Below are positions 27,854 to 36,196 of a DNA stretch of 64,000 nucleotides, in pieces. Position 1 is the stretch's first letter, and every line of letters begins with the position of its first letter. The notes beneath the pieces were generated by a model. That model searched no databases, was not told the DNA's origin, and worked only from the letters and a program-made list of their open reading frames with translations. Origin of the DNA: Bog-950 sp964620645 (GTDB taxonomy: Bacteria; Bacteroidota; Bacteroidia; Chitinophagales; LD1). The translations under genes were made by a program, and so were the position numbers. The stretch spans positions 7,607 through 71,606 of the forward strand of contig CAZUHU010000002.1 of the NCBI GenBank assembly GCA_964620645.1, in the 5' to 3' direction.

Positions 27854-28001
27854 ATGGAAGTTTAGCCTATCTACGTTAAGAGGGGACGACCGGTTCACTT
27901 TTCTGTAGTCGACCCCGAAAATTTTTTTACCGGTGGGGTGATCCGGATTAAACCCGGGTGCGTAACTGTATTCAAATGATTAAAACCAAAAACGAAACAA
28001 T

Positions 28002-28451
28002 ATGAAAAGCAGAATAATGAATATGATAGTAGTGGGAGTTGTGGCCCTGGGTATTGCCGGATTAGCATCCTGCGCCAAGGAAGATAAAACCCTGCGCACC
28101 AAAACTTATACGATGACCGAATACAACAGCAGTGGTGTAACCGGCACAGTAACTTTTAATGAAAATGAGGACAATACCACTAATGTAAAGGTGCATATGA
28201 TGGGTACGGTTAACGGCCTGGCCTACATGATGCATATCCACAGCGGGCCGATAACCTCGCCGGGTGGTGTTGTATTTGACCTTGGCTCGCCCGTATCATC
28301 AGGCGGCATGATCGATAATACCGTTAAGGTATCGCAGACATTTGATTATATGACAACTTATAACGGATGCTTTGTGGCGCATGACCCGCAGGCTTCAGAC
28401 CCTTTAACAACTTATGTGTTAGTGGGTAATGTAGGAAGCAACGCACCGTAA
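28002..28451 (+). CDS. CHRD-like lipoprotein
   Basis: A 149-aa lipoprotein (lipobox GLASC, then AKEDK). The mature part resembles a CHRD/Cu-Zn-superoxide-dismutase-like beta-sandwich: VTGTVTFNENEDNTTNVKVH, LAYMMHIHSGPITSPGGVVF. Only part of the histidine set of a true SOD is present (MHIHSG), so metal binding is unproven. It has its own strong terminator and precedes an ECF sigma gene, but is transcriptionally separate from it. Confidence 0.7.
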   Translation: MKSRIMNMIVVGVVALGIAGLASCAKEDKTLRTKTYTMTEYNSSGVTGTVTFNENEDNTTNVKVHMMGTVNGLAYMMHIHSGPITSPGGVVFDLGSPVSSGGMIDNTVKVSQTFDYMTTYNGCFVAHDPQASDPLTTYVLVGNVGSNAP

Positions 28452-28485
28452 AAGATCGTTCTTTCTTTCCGATAGTGGGTTACAA

Positions 28486-28520
28486 GGGAGCGGTTGCTCG
28501 CAATCGCTCCCGACTTTTTT
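28486..28520 (+). terminator. Strong terminator behind the CHRD-like lipoprotein
   Basis: GGGAGCGGTTG (28486-28496), loop CTCG, CAATCGCTCCC (28501-28511), then GACTTTTTT. An 11-bp stem with one G-U pair. Confidence 0.9.
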
Positions 28521-28531
28521 AAGATGATTGT

Positions 28532-28539
28532 TACATTCG
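28532..28539 (+). promoter_or_regulatory. Putative -7 promoter element of the second ECF sigma gene
   Basis: TACATTCG lies between the preceding terminator and the TTG start at 28551, 11 bases before it. No -33 TTG at the expected spacing. Confidence 0.35.
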
Positions 28540-28550
28540 GTTTTTAAGTT

Positions 28551-29084
28551 TTGAAGGAAAGACAAAAATATAGCGAAGAAGAGCTTATAAAGGAGCTAAA
28601 GACCCGGAGCCGAAAGGCTTTTGACTACCTGTATGATAATTACAGCCCCGCACTATACGGCATTATCATAAATATTATCCGCGACGAGCAAACTGCCCAT
28701 GACTTGTTGCAGGAAGCGTTTATAAAGATTTGGAACGGAATAGACAGCTATAACCCGGAAAAGAGCAGGCTTTATACCTGGATGCTGAATATTGCCAGAA
28801 ATTTATCGATCGATAAAATACGCGCAGGCAACTCACTTTCGCGCAAGGAAAACAAAGACTACATACGGAAGGAAAACGAAAACACCAAGCAAACGCCTTT
28901 TGTGGAAGGCATAGGCTTGCGTGGTTTAGTGAATGAACTGGAAATAGAGCAAAAGCAAATTATAGAATTGCTTTATTTTAAAGGATATACCCAAACGGAG
29001 GCGGCTGAAGAGTTGAATATACCGTTGGGAACAGTTAAGAGCAGGGTGCGGTTGGCCATGGTTAAACTGAGAAAATTTTTTTAA
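28551..29084 (+). CDS. ECF-type RNA polymerase sigma factor
   Basis: A 177-aa sigma factor with region 2 (FDYLYDNYSPALYGIIINII, AHDLLQEAFIKIWNGIDSY, YTWMLNIARNLSIDKIR) and region 4 (GYTQTEAAEELNIPLGTVKS). The frame is closed by a stop six bases upstream and the next ATG lies inside region 2, so the TTG at 28551 must be the start. It is 3 bases from the anti-sigma gene, forming the classical sigma/anti-sigma (SigK/RskA-type) pair. Confidence 0.92.
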   Translation: MKERQKYSEEELIKELKTRSRKAFDYLYDNYSPALYGIIINIIRDEQTAHDLLQEAFIKIWNGIDSYNPEKSRLYTWMLNIARNLSIDKIRAGNSLSRKENKDYIRKENENTKQTPFVEGIGLRGLVNELEIEQKQIIELLYFKGYTQTEAAEELNIPLGTVKSRVRLAMVKLRKFF

Positions 29085-29087
29085 ACG

Positions 29088-29885
29088 GTGGAAGCAAGAG
29101 AAATTATAGAATCGGGAGCGCTGGAGCTTTACGTTCTGGGAGCACTACCCGCCGAGGAAACCAGGCAGATAGACGATTTGCGCCGTACGCATCCGGAGCT
29201 GAACGAAGAAATTGCCCGTATAGAAAGTACGTTTGAGGAGCTGGCTAAAGCACAGGCCGTGATGCCTGAGCCGGAGTTAAAGGAGAAGATTGCCAACAAG
29301 CTGCAGTTTGGTGTGGAGCTTGACCTGGATATGGAAAAGGTGAGCTCAGTAATTGTAGAACTTACCCCGGTGTTTAAGTTGGCTGCTGCCGCTGCCGTAT
29401 TAATTATTGTGGGATTGGTTTCTACCACTTATTACTTCAGCAGCCGTTATACCGAAGCCAACCGGGAGATAGTACAACTGAAAGCCGATAAGGATGTTTT
29501 AGCACAACAGGTTAAAATGTTAAGTGGTGAAAGTGAAGCGATAAAGCAGCAATTGGCTGTAATAAGCAACCCCGCTAATAAAGCCATTGCTCTTAGAGGC
29601 TTAGCCATAGCCCCTAATGCGCAGGCAGTGGTTTATTGGAATGCGCAAACCGGCGAAACCCACTTGAATGCCGCCTTGCTACCGAAGGTTGGAGGTAATG
29701 AACAATATCAGCTTTGGGCCATAGTGGCCGGCAAACCGGTTGACCTGGGGGTGATAAACAAGGATACGCTGTTTGACAGAATGAAAGATGTTAGACAGGC
29801 GCAGGCCTTTGCCATTACACTTGAACCACTTGGTGGCCGCCCGGAACCAAGCCTGGATAAGATGTATGTTTTAGGCAGCGTTTAG
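29088..29885 (+). CDS. RskA-type anti-sigma factor
   Basis: A 265-aa membrane protein. A cytoplasmic helical N-terminus (SGALELYVLGALPAEETRQI, as in RskA/anti-sigma-K) without the HxxxCxxC zinc motif, one membrane helix at ~95-115 (LAAAAAVLIIVGLVSTTYYF), a coiled coil and a periplasmic RskA C-terminal domain with the signature YQLWAIVAGKPVDLGVI. It holds the upstream sigma factor inactive at the membrane. The start is GTG (29088), three bases after the sigma stop; no ATG is available before the conserved region. Confidence 0.9.
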   Translation: MEAREIIESGALELYVLGALPAEETRQIDDLRRTHPELNEEIARIESTFEELAKAQAVMPEPELKEKIANKLQFGVELDLDMEKVSSVIVELTPVFKLAAAAAVLIIVGLVSTTYYFSSRYTEANREIVQLKADKDVLAQQVKMLSGESEAIKQQLAVISNPANKAIALRGLAIAPNAQAVVYWNAQTGETHLNAALLPKVGGNEQYQLWAIVAGKPVDLGVINKDTLFDRMKDVRQAQAFAITLEPLGGRPEPSLDKMYVLGSV

Positions 29886-29920
29886 TTTCCTCTTAAGTTT
29901 ACGTCGTTTTTACACAGCAC

Positions 29921-29952
29921 AAAAAAAATCCCGCCCCTGAGAGAGGGCGGGA
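29921..29952 (-). terminator. Terminator of the PadR-PspC operon
   Basis: TCCCGCCC (29929-29936) pairs with GGGCGGGA (29945-29952); on the reverse strand eight U residues follow the stem. Serves the gene ending at 30017. Confidence 0.85.
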
Positions 29953-30016
29953 AAACCAACTTACACCGCTTGCTTGCTTTTTTGATTAAGGATAATTGCG
30001 GTGAGAAAAGTTTAGG

Positions 30017-31726
30017 CTATTTATCTTTTAGCCTTTCCAGTTTGCGTTCCAATTCTTCTACTTTGCGTTCCAGCTTTTCATTCTCCTTTTCCACTTTACG
30101 TTGCAGTTTTTCTTCTTTATCCTGCATGTAGTGGTTTTCACCTACAACGCATCTTACTGCTCCGCTATCTACCGTCCATACTGTATTATTAAAATAGGTA
30201 TCATCATATTTTGAATTTCCTTTAACCGTTGCAGCCCAACGGTCCAGGTTATCGGCAAAGTGCACCATTTTACCTTGCGGTATAGCCAGTTGCAGTTTTA
30301 CATTTTGGCCGCGCCATTTACCGCCTTTAGGCATTAGCAGGTACGGTGGTAAATTCAACACGGTATCAATTTGCTTAACAGGGTATTGCACCAGGGTAAT
30401 ATTGTGCAGCGCATCAGCACGGGTGCTGCCGCGGGAGGTGAAAACGGTAAACAAATGGAATGAGGAGTCAGTAGAAGGAATAAGCTGCAGGTCTGGCTCG
30501 CCAACCGGTATAATGTCCATTTTGCTTACGTCATCGCCGTTAATAAACACCCCGTCGAAATCAATATTGAAATCAAAATCGTCATCGTCGTCAGGGCTTA
30601 CTTTTTTACCGTTCTCATCGGCAATTTGAACCAGTAGCCCATTATTAGCCGGTGTGGTAATAGCTACCTCCTCTGCCTTAGTAGCGCTTATTTTATAGTT
30701 GCGGGTAGCTTTCCAGCCTCCTATACTCAGCAAAACTATACCGGCAACCCAAAGCAGGGCGAACACCCAACCTAAACGAGGCGCCTGTGCGCTTTTGCCG
30801 ATGATTAAACGGATAGCGCCATATATAGCAGCCATAACCGGTGCACCAATAAGCAAAATGAAACCGATTTTAAGCATGGTAATTACGCCGGGGCTATCAA
30901 CCACCATGTAAGGGGCCTTGGTAAGTACGGCGTTGCCTGCCACCGAGATGCCGAACATACCCGCCAAAAGGGCAAAGAGGATAACCATACCAATGAAGAT
31001 GACAAAGGCAAGAATAACCTTGAGCACAGCCTTAAGTATAGTTACAAAGGCAGAAGAAAAACGCTCAAAAATGGTTTTATCATTCACCAGACCTTTTACT
31101 GACTCGCCGGTGCGCGCAGCCGCTTCTTTAAATTCCTTCTCAATGGTTTTTATATTGATGGGCTCGCCGCGCATCTGCAGTTTTTCAGCAGCGCTCTCCG
31201 CCTCGGGTACTATAATCATTAACAGAATATAGATTGGGATTATGGCACCTGAGGTGATAGGGATAAACACTACAGCCAGTATGCGTAACCAAACAGGGTC
31301 GTCAATACCCAGGTAGTGGCACAGGCCTGATATAACCCCGGCTACACGCTTGTCGTCAGGGTCGCGGAACAGCCTTTTTTTCACCGGCTCACCTTTAGGG
31401 GCAGAGCTTGTATTAGTGTTTGATGAAGTGGCCTTCTGTTCGCCTGTTGATGTTGTTTCATCTTCGCCTGCTATATCCTCAGGCTTACCCATTATATTAA
31501 TAATGTATTCAATGTCTTCCAGGCTGGCAACTTCCTTGCGGTCGCCTATGCGTTGGTTCAGCATTTCAGCCATACGGCCTTCTATATCGGCCATAATCTC
31601 GCTGCGTTCAGTTTCGTTACTGAATTTGCGCTTAAGCGCTTCAAGGTAGTTGTGCAGGGCTTCGAATGCATTTTCATCAATGATGAAAGCGATGCCACCC
31701 AGGTTTATGTTAATTGTCTTTCTCAT
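30017..31726 (-). CDS. PspC domain membrane protein
   Basis: A 569-aa protein. N-terminal ~85 residues resemble the helical region before PspC domains in Bacteroidota (LGGIAFIIDENAFEALHNYL, EIMADIEGRMAEML). The PspC domain is at ~115-178 (RVAGVISGLCHYLGIDDPVW and a helix). Three further membrane segments follow (~235-350), then an extracytoplasmic beta-rich domain and a C-terminal coiled coil of Glu/Lys/Leu/Arg heptads (~535-569). PspC proteins sense envelope stress. The start overlaps nothing but follows the padR stop by 3 bases: an operon under the PadR regulator. Confidence 0.88.
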   Translation of the reverse strand: MRKTININLGGIAFIIDENAFEALHNYLEALKRKFSNETERSEIMADIEGRMAEMLNQRIGDRKEVASLEDIEYIINIMGKPEDIAGEDETTSTGEQKATSSNTNTSSAPKGEPVKKRLFRDPDDKRVAGVISGLCHYLGIDDPVWLRILAVVFIPITSGAIIPIYILLMIIVPEAESAAEKLQMRGEPINIKTIEKEFKEAAARTGESVKGLVNDKTIFERFSSAFVTILKAVLKVILAFVIFIGMVILFALLAGMFGISVAGNAVLTKAPYMVVDSPGVITMLKIGFILLIGAPVMAAIYGAIRLIIGKSAQAPRLGWVFALLWVAGIVLLSIGGWKATRNYKISATKAEEVAITTPANNGLLVQIADENGKKVSPDDDDDFDFNIDFDGVFINGDDVSKMDIIPVGEPDLQLIPSTDSSFHLFTVFTSRGSTRADALHNITLVQYPVKQIDTVLNLPPYLLMPKGGKWRGQNVKLQLAIPQGKMVHFADNLDRWAATVKGNSKYDDTYFNNTVWTVDSGAVRCVVGENHYMQDKEEKLQRKVEKENEKLERKVEELERKLERLKDK

Positions 31727-31729
31727 TTT

Positions 31730-32071
31730 TTAGTTGGTTTTAGGCGTTTGGTCAATAATTTGGTTTACTGAAGCGGTAAGCTCCTTCCACCCATCAATCA
31801 ATTCCTTCAGAAAAACCCTACCATCATCGGTAAGGGTAAAGTACTTACGGGGTGGTCCGCTTTGGCTTTCTACCCAGCGGTAGGAAAGCAGTCCGTCGTT
31901 TTTTAAGCGGGTAAGCAGGGGGTAAAGTGTTCCTTCAACTACCAGCAGGCGGGCTTCCTTCATCTTCTCGATAATCTCGGTAGGATAATGTTCGCCATCG
32001 GCCAGTATGGAAAGGATGCAGAATTCGAGCACTCCCTTTCTCATTTGCGCTTTGGTGTTTTCTATATTCAT
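31730..32071 (-). CDS. PadR family transcriptional regulator
   Basis: A 113-aa winged-helix DNA-binding repressor: AQMRKGVLEFCILSILADGE, VVEGTLYPLLTRLKNDGLLS (recognition helix and wing) and SGPPRKYFTLTDDGR, the PadR-family YY/RKYY-type wing. The short C-terminal helix mediates dimerisation. Placed immediately upstream of the PspC gene, it presumably controls this operon, as in other Bacteroidota PadR-PspC pairs; the ligand is unknown. Confidence 0.93.
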   Translation of the reverse strand: MNIENTKAQMRKGVLEFCILSILADGEHYPTEIIEKMKEARLLVVEGTLYPLLTRLKNDGLLSYRWVESQSGPPRKYFTLTDDGRVFLKELIDGWKELTASVNQIIDQTPKTN

Positions 32072-32103
32072 AAACTCTCCTTTTTTGTTTAATAAAGCGT
32101 TGG

Positions 32104-32565
32104 TTATACCACGCGGAATTTGATAACAAGCACAAACTTTTCGTCGTTGCCGGCTGAGCTCAGTTTCATGCGTTGTAGCTGGTTGTAAGCGTAGGCTTTA
32201 AGTTTTTCATTACCGCTGTAAATCTCAAACACAGTAATGTGGCCCTGGTCATCAACCGATACTAAGGCCTTAACATCGTTTACTTCGCTGTTCTCGGTAA
32301 CAAAATCAGGGCAGGTAATTTTGCCCACTATCTCGCGGCGGATAGTTTCTTTCAGGTTTTTTGAATTGCCGCCTGCGATAAAACTTGCCGTTCCACCAAC
32401 TGCTTCTGCAATTGCCGGCTCCTCAATGGTGCTTTCTGCGCTTACTACATACTTGCTTTTAAACTCTTCCATATTGCTTACGGCGCAACAGTTGCTGGCA
32501 GTGGCTCCAAAACCGGTAAGCGCTAAGCCGGTTAACAGCAAGGCTTTTGTGATAATCTGTTTCAT
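32104..32565 (-). CDS. Exported protein with TonB-C-like end
   Basis: A 153-aa exported protein: signal peptide (ITKALLLTGLALTGFGATAS), a Cys pair (NCCAV) just behind the cleavage site, a low-complexity stretch and a C-terminal ~80-residue region (NLKETIRREIVGKITCPDF, then ISVDDQGHITVFEIY-like strands) that resembles the beta-alpha-beta end of TonB/energy-transducer proteins, but lacks the proline-rich spacer. It lies 32 bases upstream of padR on the same strand and may belong to that operon. Function unknown. Confidence 0.6.
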   Translation of the reverse strand: MKQIITKALLLTGLALTGFGATASNCCAVSNMEEFKSKYVVSAESTIEEPAIAEAVGGTASFIAGGNSKNLKETIRREIVGKITCPDFVTENSEVNDVKALVSVDDQGHITVFEIYSGNEKLKAYAYNQLQRMKLSSAGNDEKFVLVIKFRVV

Positions 32566-32805
32566 ATTACTTATGGTGTTATGTTTTACAATCTAATTGA
32601 CAATGCAAAGATATGTTCGAAAAAAGGTATTATGCAATACATAATACTATATTTTTTATATACCGTGCCTTAATTTATTGATTATCAATAAGAAAAAATT
32701 TTATCCCTTGGTCTTAAAAATTGGGCAGAGGAAGGTTTGGTTGTTCAAAGTCATATTTAATAAAGGTTAAACCATGCCTATTTTTGAACTTTTAAATCCA
32801 ATTCG

Positions 32806-33993
32806 ATGCAAAAAAATCTACTCCTGGCACTGTTTGGCCTGCTTACCCTAAATATGGCCATAGCTCAGATAACCGATTCAGTAAGGGTTGAACCTATTGT
32901 GAAAAAGAAACCTAAAGTGGTATTAGGAGGCGATGGAATTTACCTGCGCGACTCTACCTGGAAAGTGGGAGGATACCTGGGCGTTACGCTGAACCAGGTT
33001 GCCCTTTACCAATGGGCGCCGGGAGGCTCTAACAGCTTTGCCTTTTTAATTGGTGCCAGCGGTTATGCCAACTACAAAAAGAAGAATCTGATGTGGGAAA
33101 ACAGCCTGGATATTAAATGGGGTATGGTGGCAAATGGCCTTATCCGCCGAGCCTCGCTGGCCAAGCACAACTTTCAAAAGAATATTGACCTGCTGGCGTT
33201 AAAGTCTAACTTCGGCTACCAGGTTACCAAGTCTTTATATGTTTCGGCTAAAGTTGGTTTCGAAAGTCAGCTAACCCGGAGTTATGATTATACGTTAACG
33301 GATACTGTGGGTGGCGCTTACAGGCAATACACGGTATCAAAATTCGGTGCCCCCGCTATACTTACAATAGGCCCGGGTTTAACCTGGAAACCGAAGGATT
33401 ACTTCTCTTTGTTCTTCTCACCTGTTGAAGGTAAAATGACTTTTGTTACACCCGACCGCGATGGCCGCGATACCACTACCTTGGCAGATGGCCGCTATAC
33501 AGATAACTACTACAGAGATGTGGATGAAACGCGTTTTGGCCTGGAGCGCGGTAAAATGTTTATGGGCGAACTGGGCTTAGAACTGGATCTCCTGTTCCAA
33601 AAGGACATAGTGAAGAACGTAAACTGGAAAAGCCATCTAAACGTGTTCTCCGCTTACTTAAACGCCAGCTACAATACGGAAATGCCTAAATACTTTGAAG
33701 CTGAAGATTCCATGGGTGTTATGAGCATAGCCAAAACCACGCGCCATATACCGGTAATTAAGTGGGATAATGATCTGGTATTTAAAATTAATAAGTTTTT
33801 GAGCGCTACCCTAAGCGCACGTTTTGTTTACCAATATAACGCCCAAACGCCGGTAGATAAAAAGGACATCCGTAGCGGCGAGAAAAAACCGGATGGTATT
33901 ACGGATAAGGACAAATTTGGTAATGCCGTATTAAGCTTCAATAAGCTGCAGATATTTGAACAGTTTGGTATAGGACTGGCGGTTAAATTTTAA
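32806..33993 (+). CDS. DUF3078 family exported protein
   Basis: A 395-aa protein with a signal peptide (LLALFGLLTLNMAIAQ). The region WKVGGYLGVTLNQVALYQWA, GGSNSFAFLIGASGYANY and MWENSLDIKWGMVAN is characteristic of DUF3078, a Bacteroidota-only family with an outer-membrane-barrel-like strand pattern; the C-terminus ends in FGIGLAVKF with terminal Phe. No activity is known. Upstream the 240-base interval is A/T-rich and shows no clear motif. Confidence 0.85.
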   Translation: MQKNLLLALFGLLTLNMAIAQITDSVRVEPIVKKKPKVVLGGDGIYLRDSTWKVGGYLGVTLNQVALYQWAPGGSNSFAFLIGASGYANYKKKNLMWENSLDIKWGMVANGLIRRASLAKHNFQKNIDLLALKSNFGYQVTKSLYVSAKVGFESQLTRSYDYTLTDTVGGAYRQYTVSKFGAPAILTIGPGLTWKPKDYFSLFFSPVEGKMTFVTPDRDGRDTTTLADGRYTDNYYRDVDETRFGLERGKMFMGELGLELDLLFQKDIVKNVNWKSHLNVFSAYLNASYNTEMPKYFEAEDSMGVMSIAKTTRHIPVIKWDNDLVFKINKFLSATLSARFVYQYNAQTPVDKKDIRSGEKKPDGITDKDKFGNAVLSFNKLQIFEQFGIGLAVKF

Positions 33994-34028
33994 ACCGCAT
34001 CCTGTTTTGCTATGCGTTGTTACGAAGG

Positions 34029-34128
34029 GCCGGCTTAAGCCCTTTACACACTCCTGAGCGCACAAAAAGCGTTAACCAGGGCACTAAAAATGCGGTTACA
34101 GTGGTTATTCTTATAGGTTTAAGCCGGC
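34029..34128. repeat. Spaced inverted repeat before the bat operon
   Basis: GCCGGCTTAA (34029-34038) and TTAAGCCGGC (34119-34128) are exact inverted copies 80 bases apart in the 268-base interval between DUF3078 and moxR. The first copy also forms a local AAGGGC/GCCCTT hairpin. Possibly an RNA structure or a paired protein site. Confidence 0.35.
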
Positions 34129-34205
34129 TTGGCTTAGCGGTATGAATTATTTATAAAAACCTATACCCCCCAACAAGCTAGCTAAACCCTTGTGGCTTAA
34201 CAAAA

Positions 34206-34241
34206 TTTGAATTTTAACAAATGGCACTCAACCTACATTTG
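34206..34241 (+). promoter_or_regulatory. Promoter candidate of the bat operon
   Basis: TTTG (34206-34209), 24 bases, then TACATTTG (34234-34241), an exact -7 element 20 bases before the moxR start codon. The spacing is slightly longer than usual. Confidence 0.45.
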
Positions 34242-34261
34242 TCATCCCAAAAAAATAATGC

Positions 34262-35266
34262 ATGGAAACAACCAATGCCCCGGTAGATATTGCCTCTTTA
34301 AACGAGCGCATAAAAAATGAAAGTGCTTTTGTTGATGTGTTGGGTATGGAACTTGGCAAAACCATTGTGGGTCAAAAATACATGACCGAACGTTTGCTGC
34401 TGGCCCTGCTTTCCAACGGACATATTTTGTTGGAAGGTGTGCCCGGCCTGGCAAAAACCCTGGCCATAAAATCCTTAGCCACTGCCATCCACGGCAAGTT
34501 TTCGCGCATACAGTTTACGCCCGATTTGCTGCCTGCCGATTTAATTGGCACCATGATCTACAACCAAAAGGAAAATGACTTTGCAGTAAAAAAGGGGCCT
34601 GTGTTTGCCAACTTTGTGCTGGCAGATGAAATTAACCGTGCCCCCGCCAAAGTGCAGAGCGCATTGCTGGAGGCCATGCAGGAAAAGCAGGTAACTATAG
34701 GCGAAAGCACCTTTAAACTGGAAGAGCCTTTTTTAGTACTGGCCACGCAAAACCCAATAGAACAGGAAGGAACTTACCCCCTACCCGAAGCCCAGGTAGA
34801 CCGTTTTATGCTGAAAGTGATTGTTACTTACCCTAAAAAGGAGGAGGAGCAGTTAATTATAAGGCAAAACATGAGCTTGTCTGATAAGCCCATTAACCCG
34901 GTTGTGAAGAAAGAGGACATCATCACCGCACGCAAAACGGTACGCGATGTTTACATGGATGAAAAGATTGAACGTTACATTTTAGATATAGTTTTTGCTA
35001 CGCGTAAACCCGATGACTATAAGTTAGGCAAGCTTAAACCGCTTATCAATTACGGCGCCTCGCCGCGTGCAAGCATTAACCTGGCGCTGGCCGCCAAAGC
35101 ATATGCCTTTATTAAGCGCCGCGGCTATGTAATACCGGAAGACATACGCGCCATATGTTACGATGTAATGCGCCACCGTATTGGTTTAACCTACGAAGCT
35201 GAAGCGGAAAACATTACAACGGAAGAAGTAATAAGCGAAATATTGAATGCTGTAGAGGTTCCATAG
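34262..35266 (+). CDS. MoxR family AAA+ ATPase
   Basis: A 334-aa ATPase with Walker A GVPGLAKTL (59-67), Walker B FVLADEINRAP (118-128), sensor 1 LATQNPIEQEGTYPLPEAQ and the C-terminal lid. MoxR proteins act as chaperones for VWA-domain complexes. It is the first gene of the bat cluster: the following DUF58, BatA and BatB proteins all carry VWA-like domains and are the likely partners. No signal peptide, so cytoplasmic. Confidence 0.94.
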   Translation: METTNAPVDIASLNERIKNESAFVDVLGMELGKTIVGQKYMTERLLLALLSNGHILLEGVPGLAKTLAIKSLATAIHGKFSRIQFTPDLLPADLIGTMIYNQKENDFAVKKGPVFANFVLADEINRAPAKVQSALLEAMQEKQVTIGESTFKLEEPFLVLATQNPIEQEGTYPLPEAQVDRFMLKVIVTYPKKEEEQLIIRQNMSLSDKPINPVVKKEDIITARKTVRDVYMDEKIERYILDIVFATRKPDDYKLGKLKPLINYGASPRASINLALAAKAYAFIKRRGYVIPEDIRAICYDVMRHRIGLTYEAEAENITTEEVISEILNAVEVP

Positions 35267-35292
35267 TATCATCCTGTTTAAACAGTGTAATA

Positions 35293-36195
35293 GTGGCAAC
35301 CAAAGTTTCAAATACCAACGAGGATAAGCGCAGGAAGCTGCGCCGCATTGAAATTCGTACCCGAAAACTGACCAACCAGATTTTTTCGGGCAGCTATCAC
35401 TCTGCATTTAAAGGTAAGGGCATATCGTTTAGCGAAGTACGCGAATACCAGTATGGTGATGATGTGCGCCTTATTGACTGGAATGTTACCGCGCGTAACC
35501 ACAAGCCTTTTATTAAGGTGTTTGAAGAAGAAAGGGAGTTAACTGTAATGCTGCTTATTGATGTTAGCCGCAGTTCCTTTTTTGGTACGCAAACCGACTT
35601 TAAAAACCACGTAATGGCTGAGATAAGCGCAGTGCTTGCCTTTTCAGCCATTTCAAATAACGATAAGGTTGGTGTAATGTTCTTCAGTGATATAGTGGAG
35701 AAATTTATTCCGCCCAAAAAGGGGAAGAGTCACATCCTTCGCATTATCTCTGAGATATACGACTTTAAACCGAAGCATGTTGGCACTGACATTGCAGAAG
35801 CCCTGCGCCACTTCAACAACATGGTAAAGAAGCGCAGCATAGCCTTCTTAGTATCTGATGTTATTTACAACAACGAAGGACTGAAGAGTGCATTAACCGT
35901 GGCTGCCCGCCGGCACGATTTGATAGGCCTGCATGTGTATGATAAACGCGAGGCGGTTTTACCAGATGTTGGCCTTATGCATGTGGTGGATTCTGAAACA
36001 GGAAATACGGCCTGGATAGACACCTCCAACAAAAAATTCCGCGATACCTACGCCAAAACTTTTGCTGAAAACCAAAAGAAAACCAAGGACCTGTTTTCAA
36101 AAAGCGGGGCGCAGTTGGAAAGCATAAGCACAGAAGACAATTATGTAATTGCCCTAATGAATATGTTTCGAAAGCGTGAAATGAGAAGAAGATAA
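35293..36195 (+). CDS. DUF58 domain protein (VWA-like)
   Basis: A 300-aa cytoplasmic protein with the DUF58 signature GSYHSAFKGKGISFSEVREY, VRLIDWNVTARNHKP and a metal-binding DxSxS motif (Asp90, Ser92, Ser94 in LLIDVSRSSFF) typical of VWA folds. The frame starts with GTG (35293); no ATG precedes the conserved region. The gene lies 26 bases behind moxR and 1 base before the next gene, so it is clearly in the operon. Confidence 0.92.
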   Translation: MATKVSNTNEDKRRKLRRIEIRTRKLTNQIFSGSYHSAFKGKGISFSEVREYQYGDDVRLIDWNVTARNHKPFIKVFEEERELTVMLLIDVSRSSFFGTQTDFKNHVMAEISAVLAFSAISNNDKVGVMFFSDIVEKFIPPKKGKSHILRIISEIYDFKPKHVGTDIAEALRHFNNMVKKRSIAFLVSDVIYNNEGLKSALTVAARRHDLIGLHVYDKREAVLPDVGLMHVVDSETGNTAWIDTSNKKFRDTYAKTFAENQKKTKDLFSKSGAQLESISTEDNYVIALMNMFRKREMRRR

Positions 36196-36196
36196 A

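Noticed and set aside
28002..28451. Copper/zinc superoxide dismutase
   Set aside because: Only part of the metal-binding His pattern is present; a CHRD-like domain fits better.
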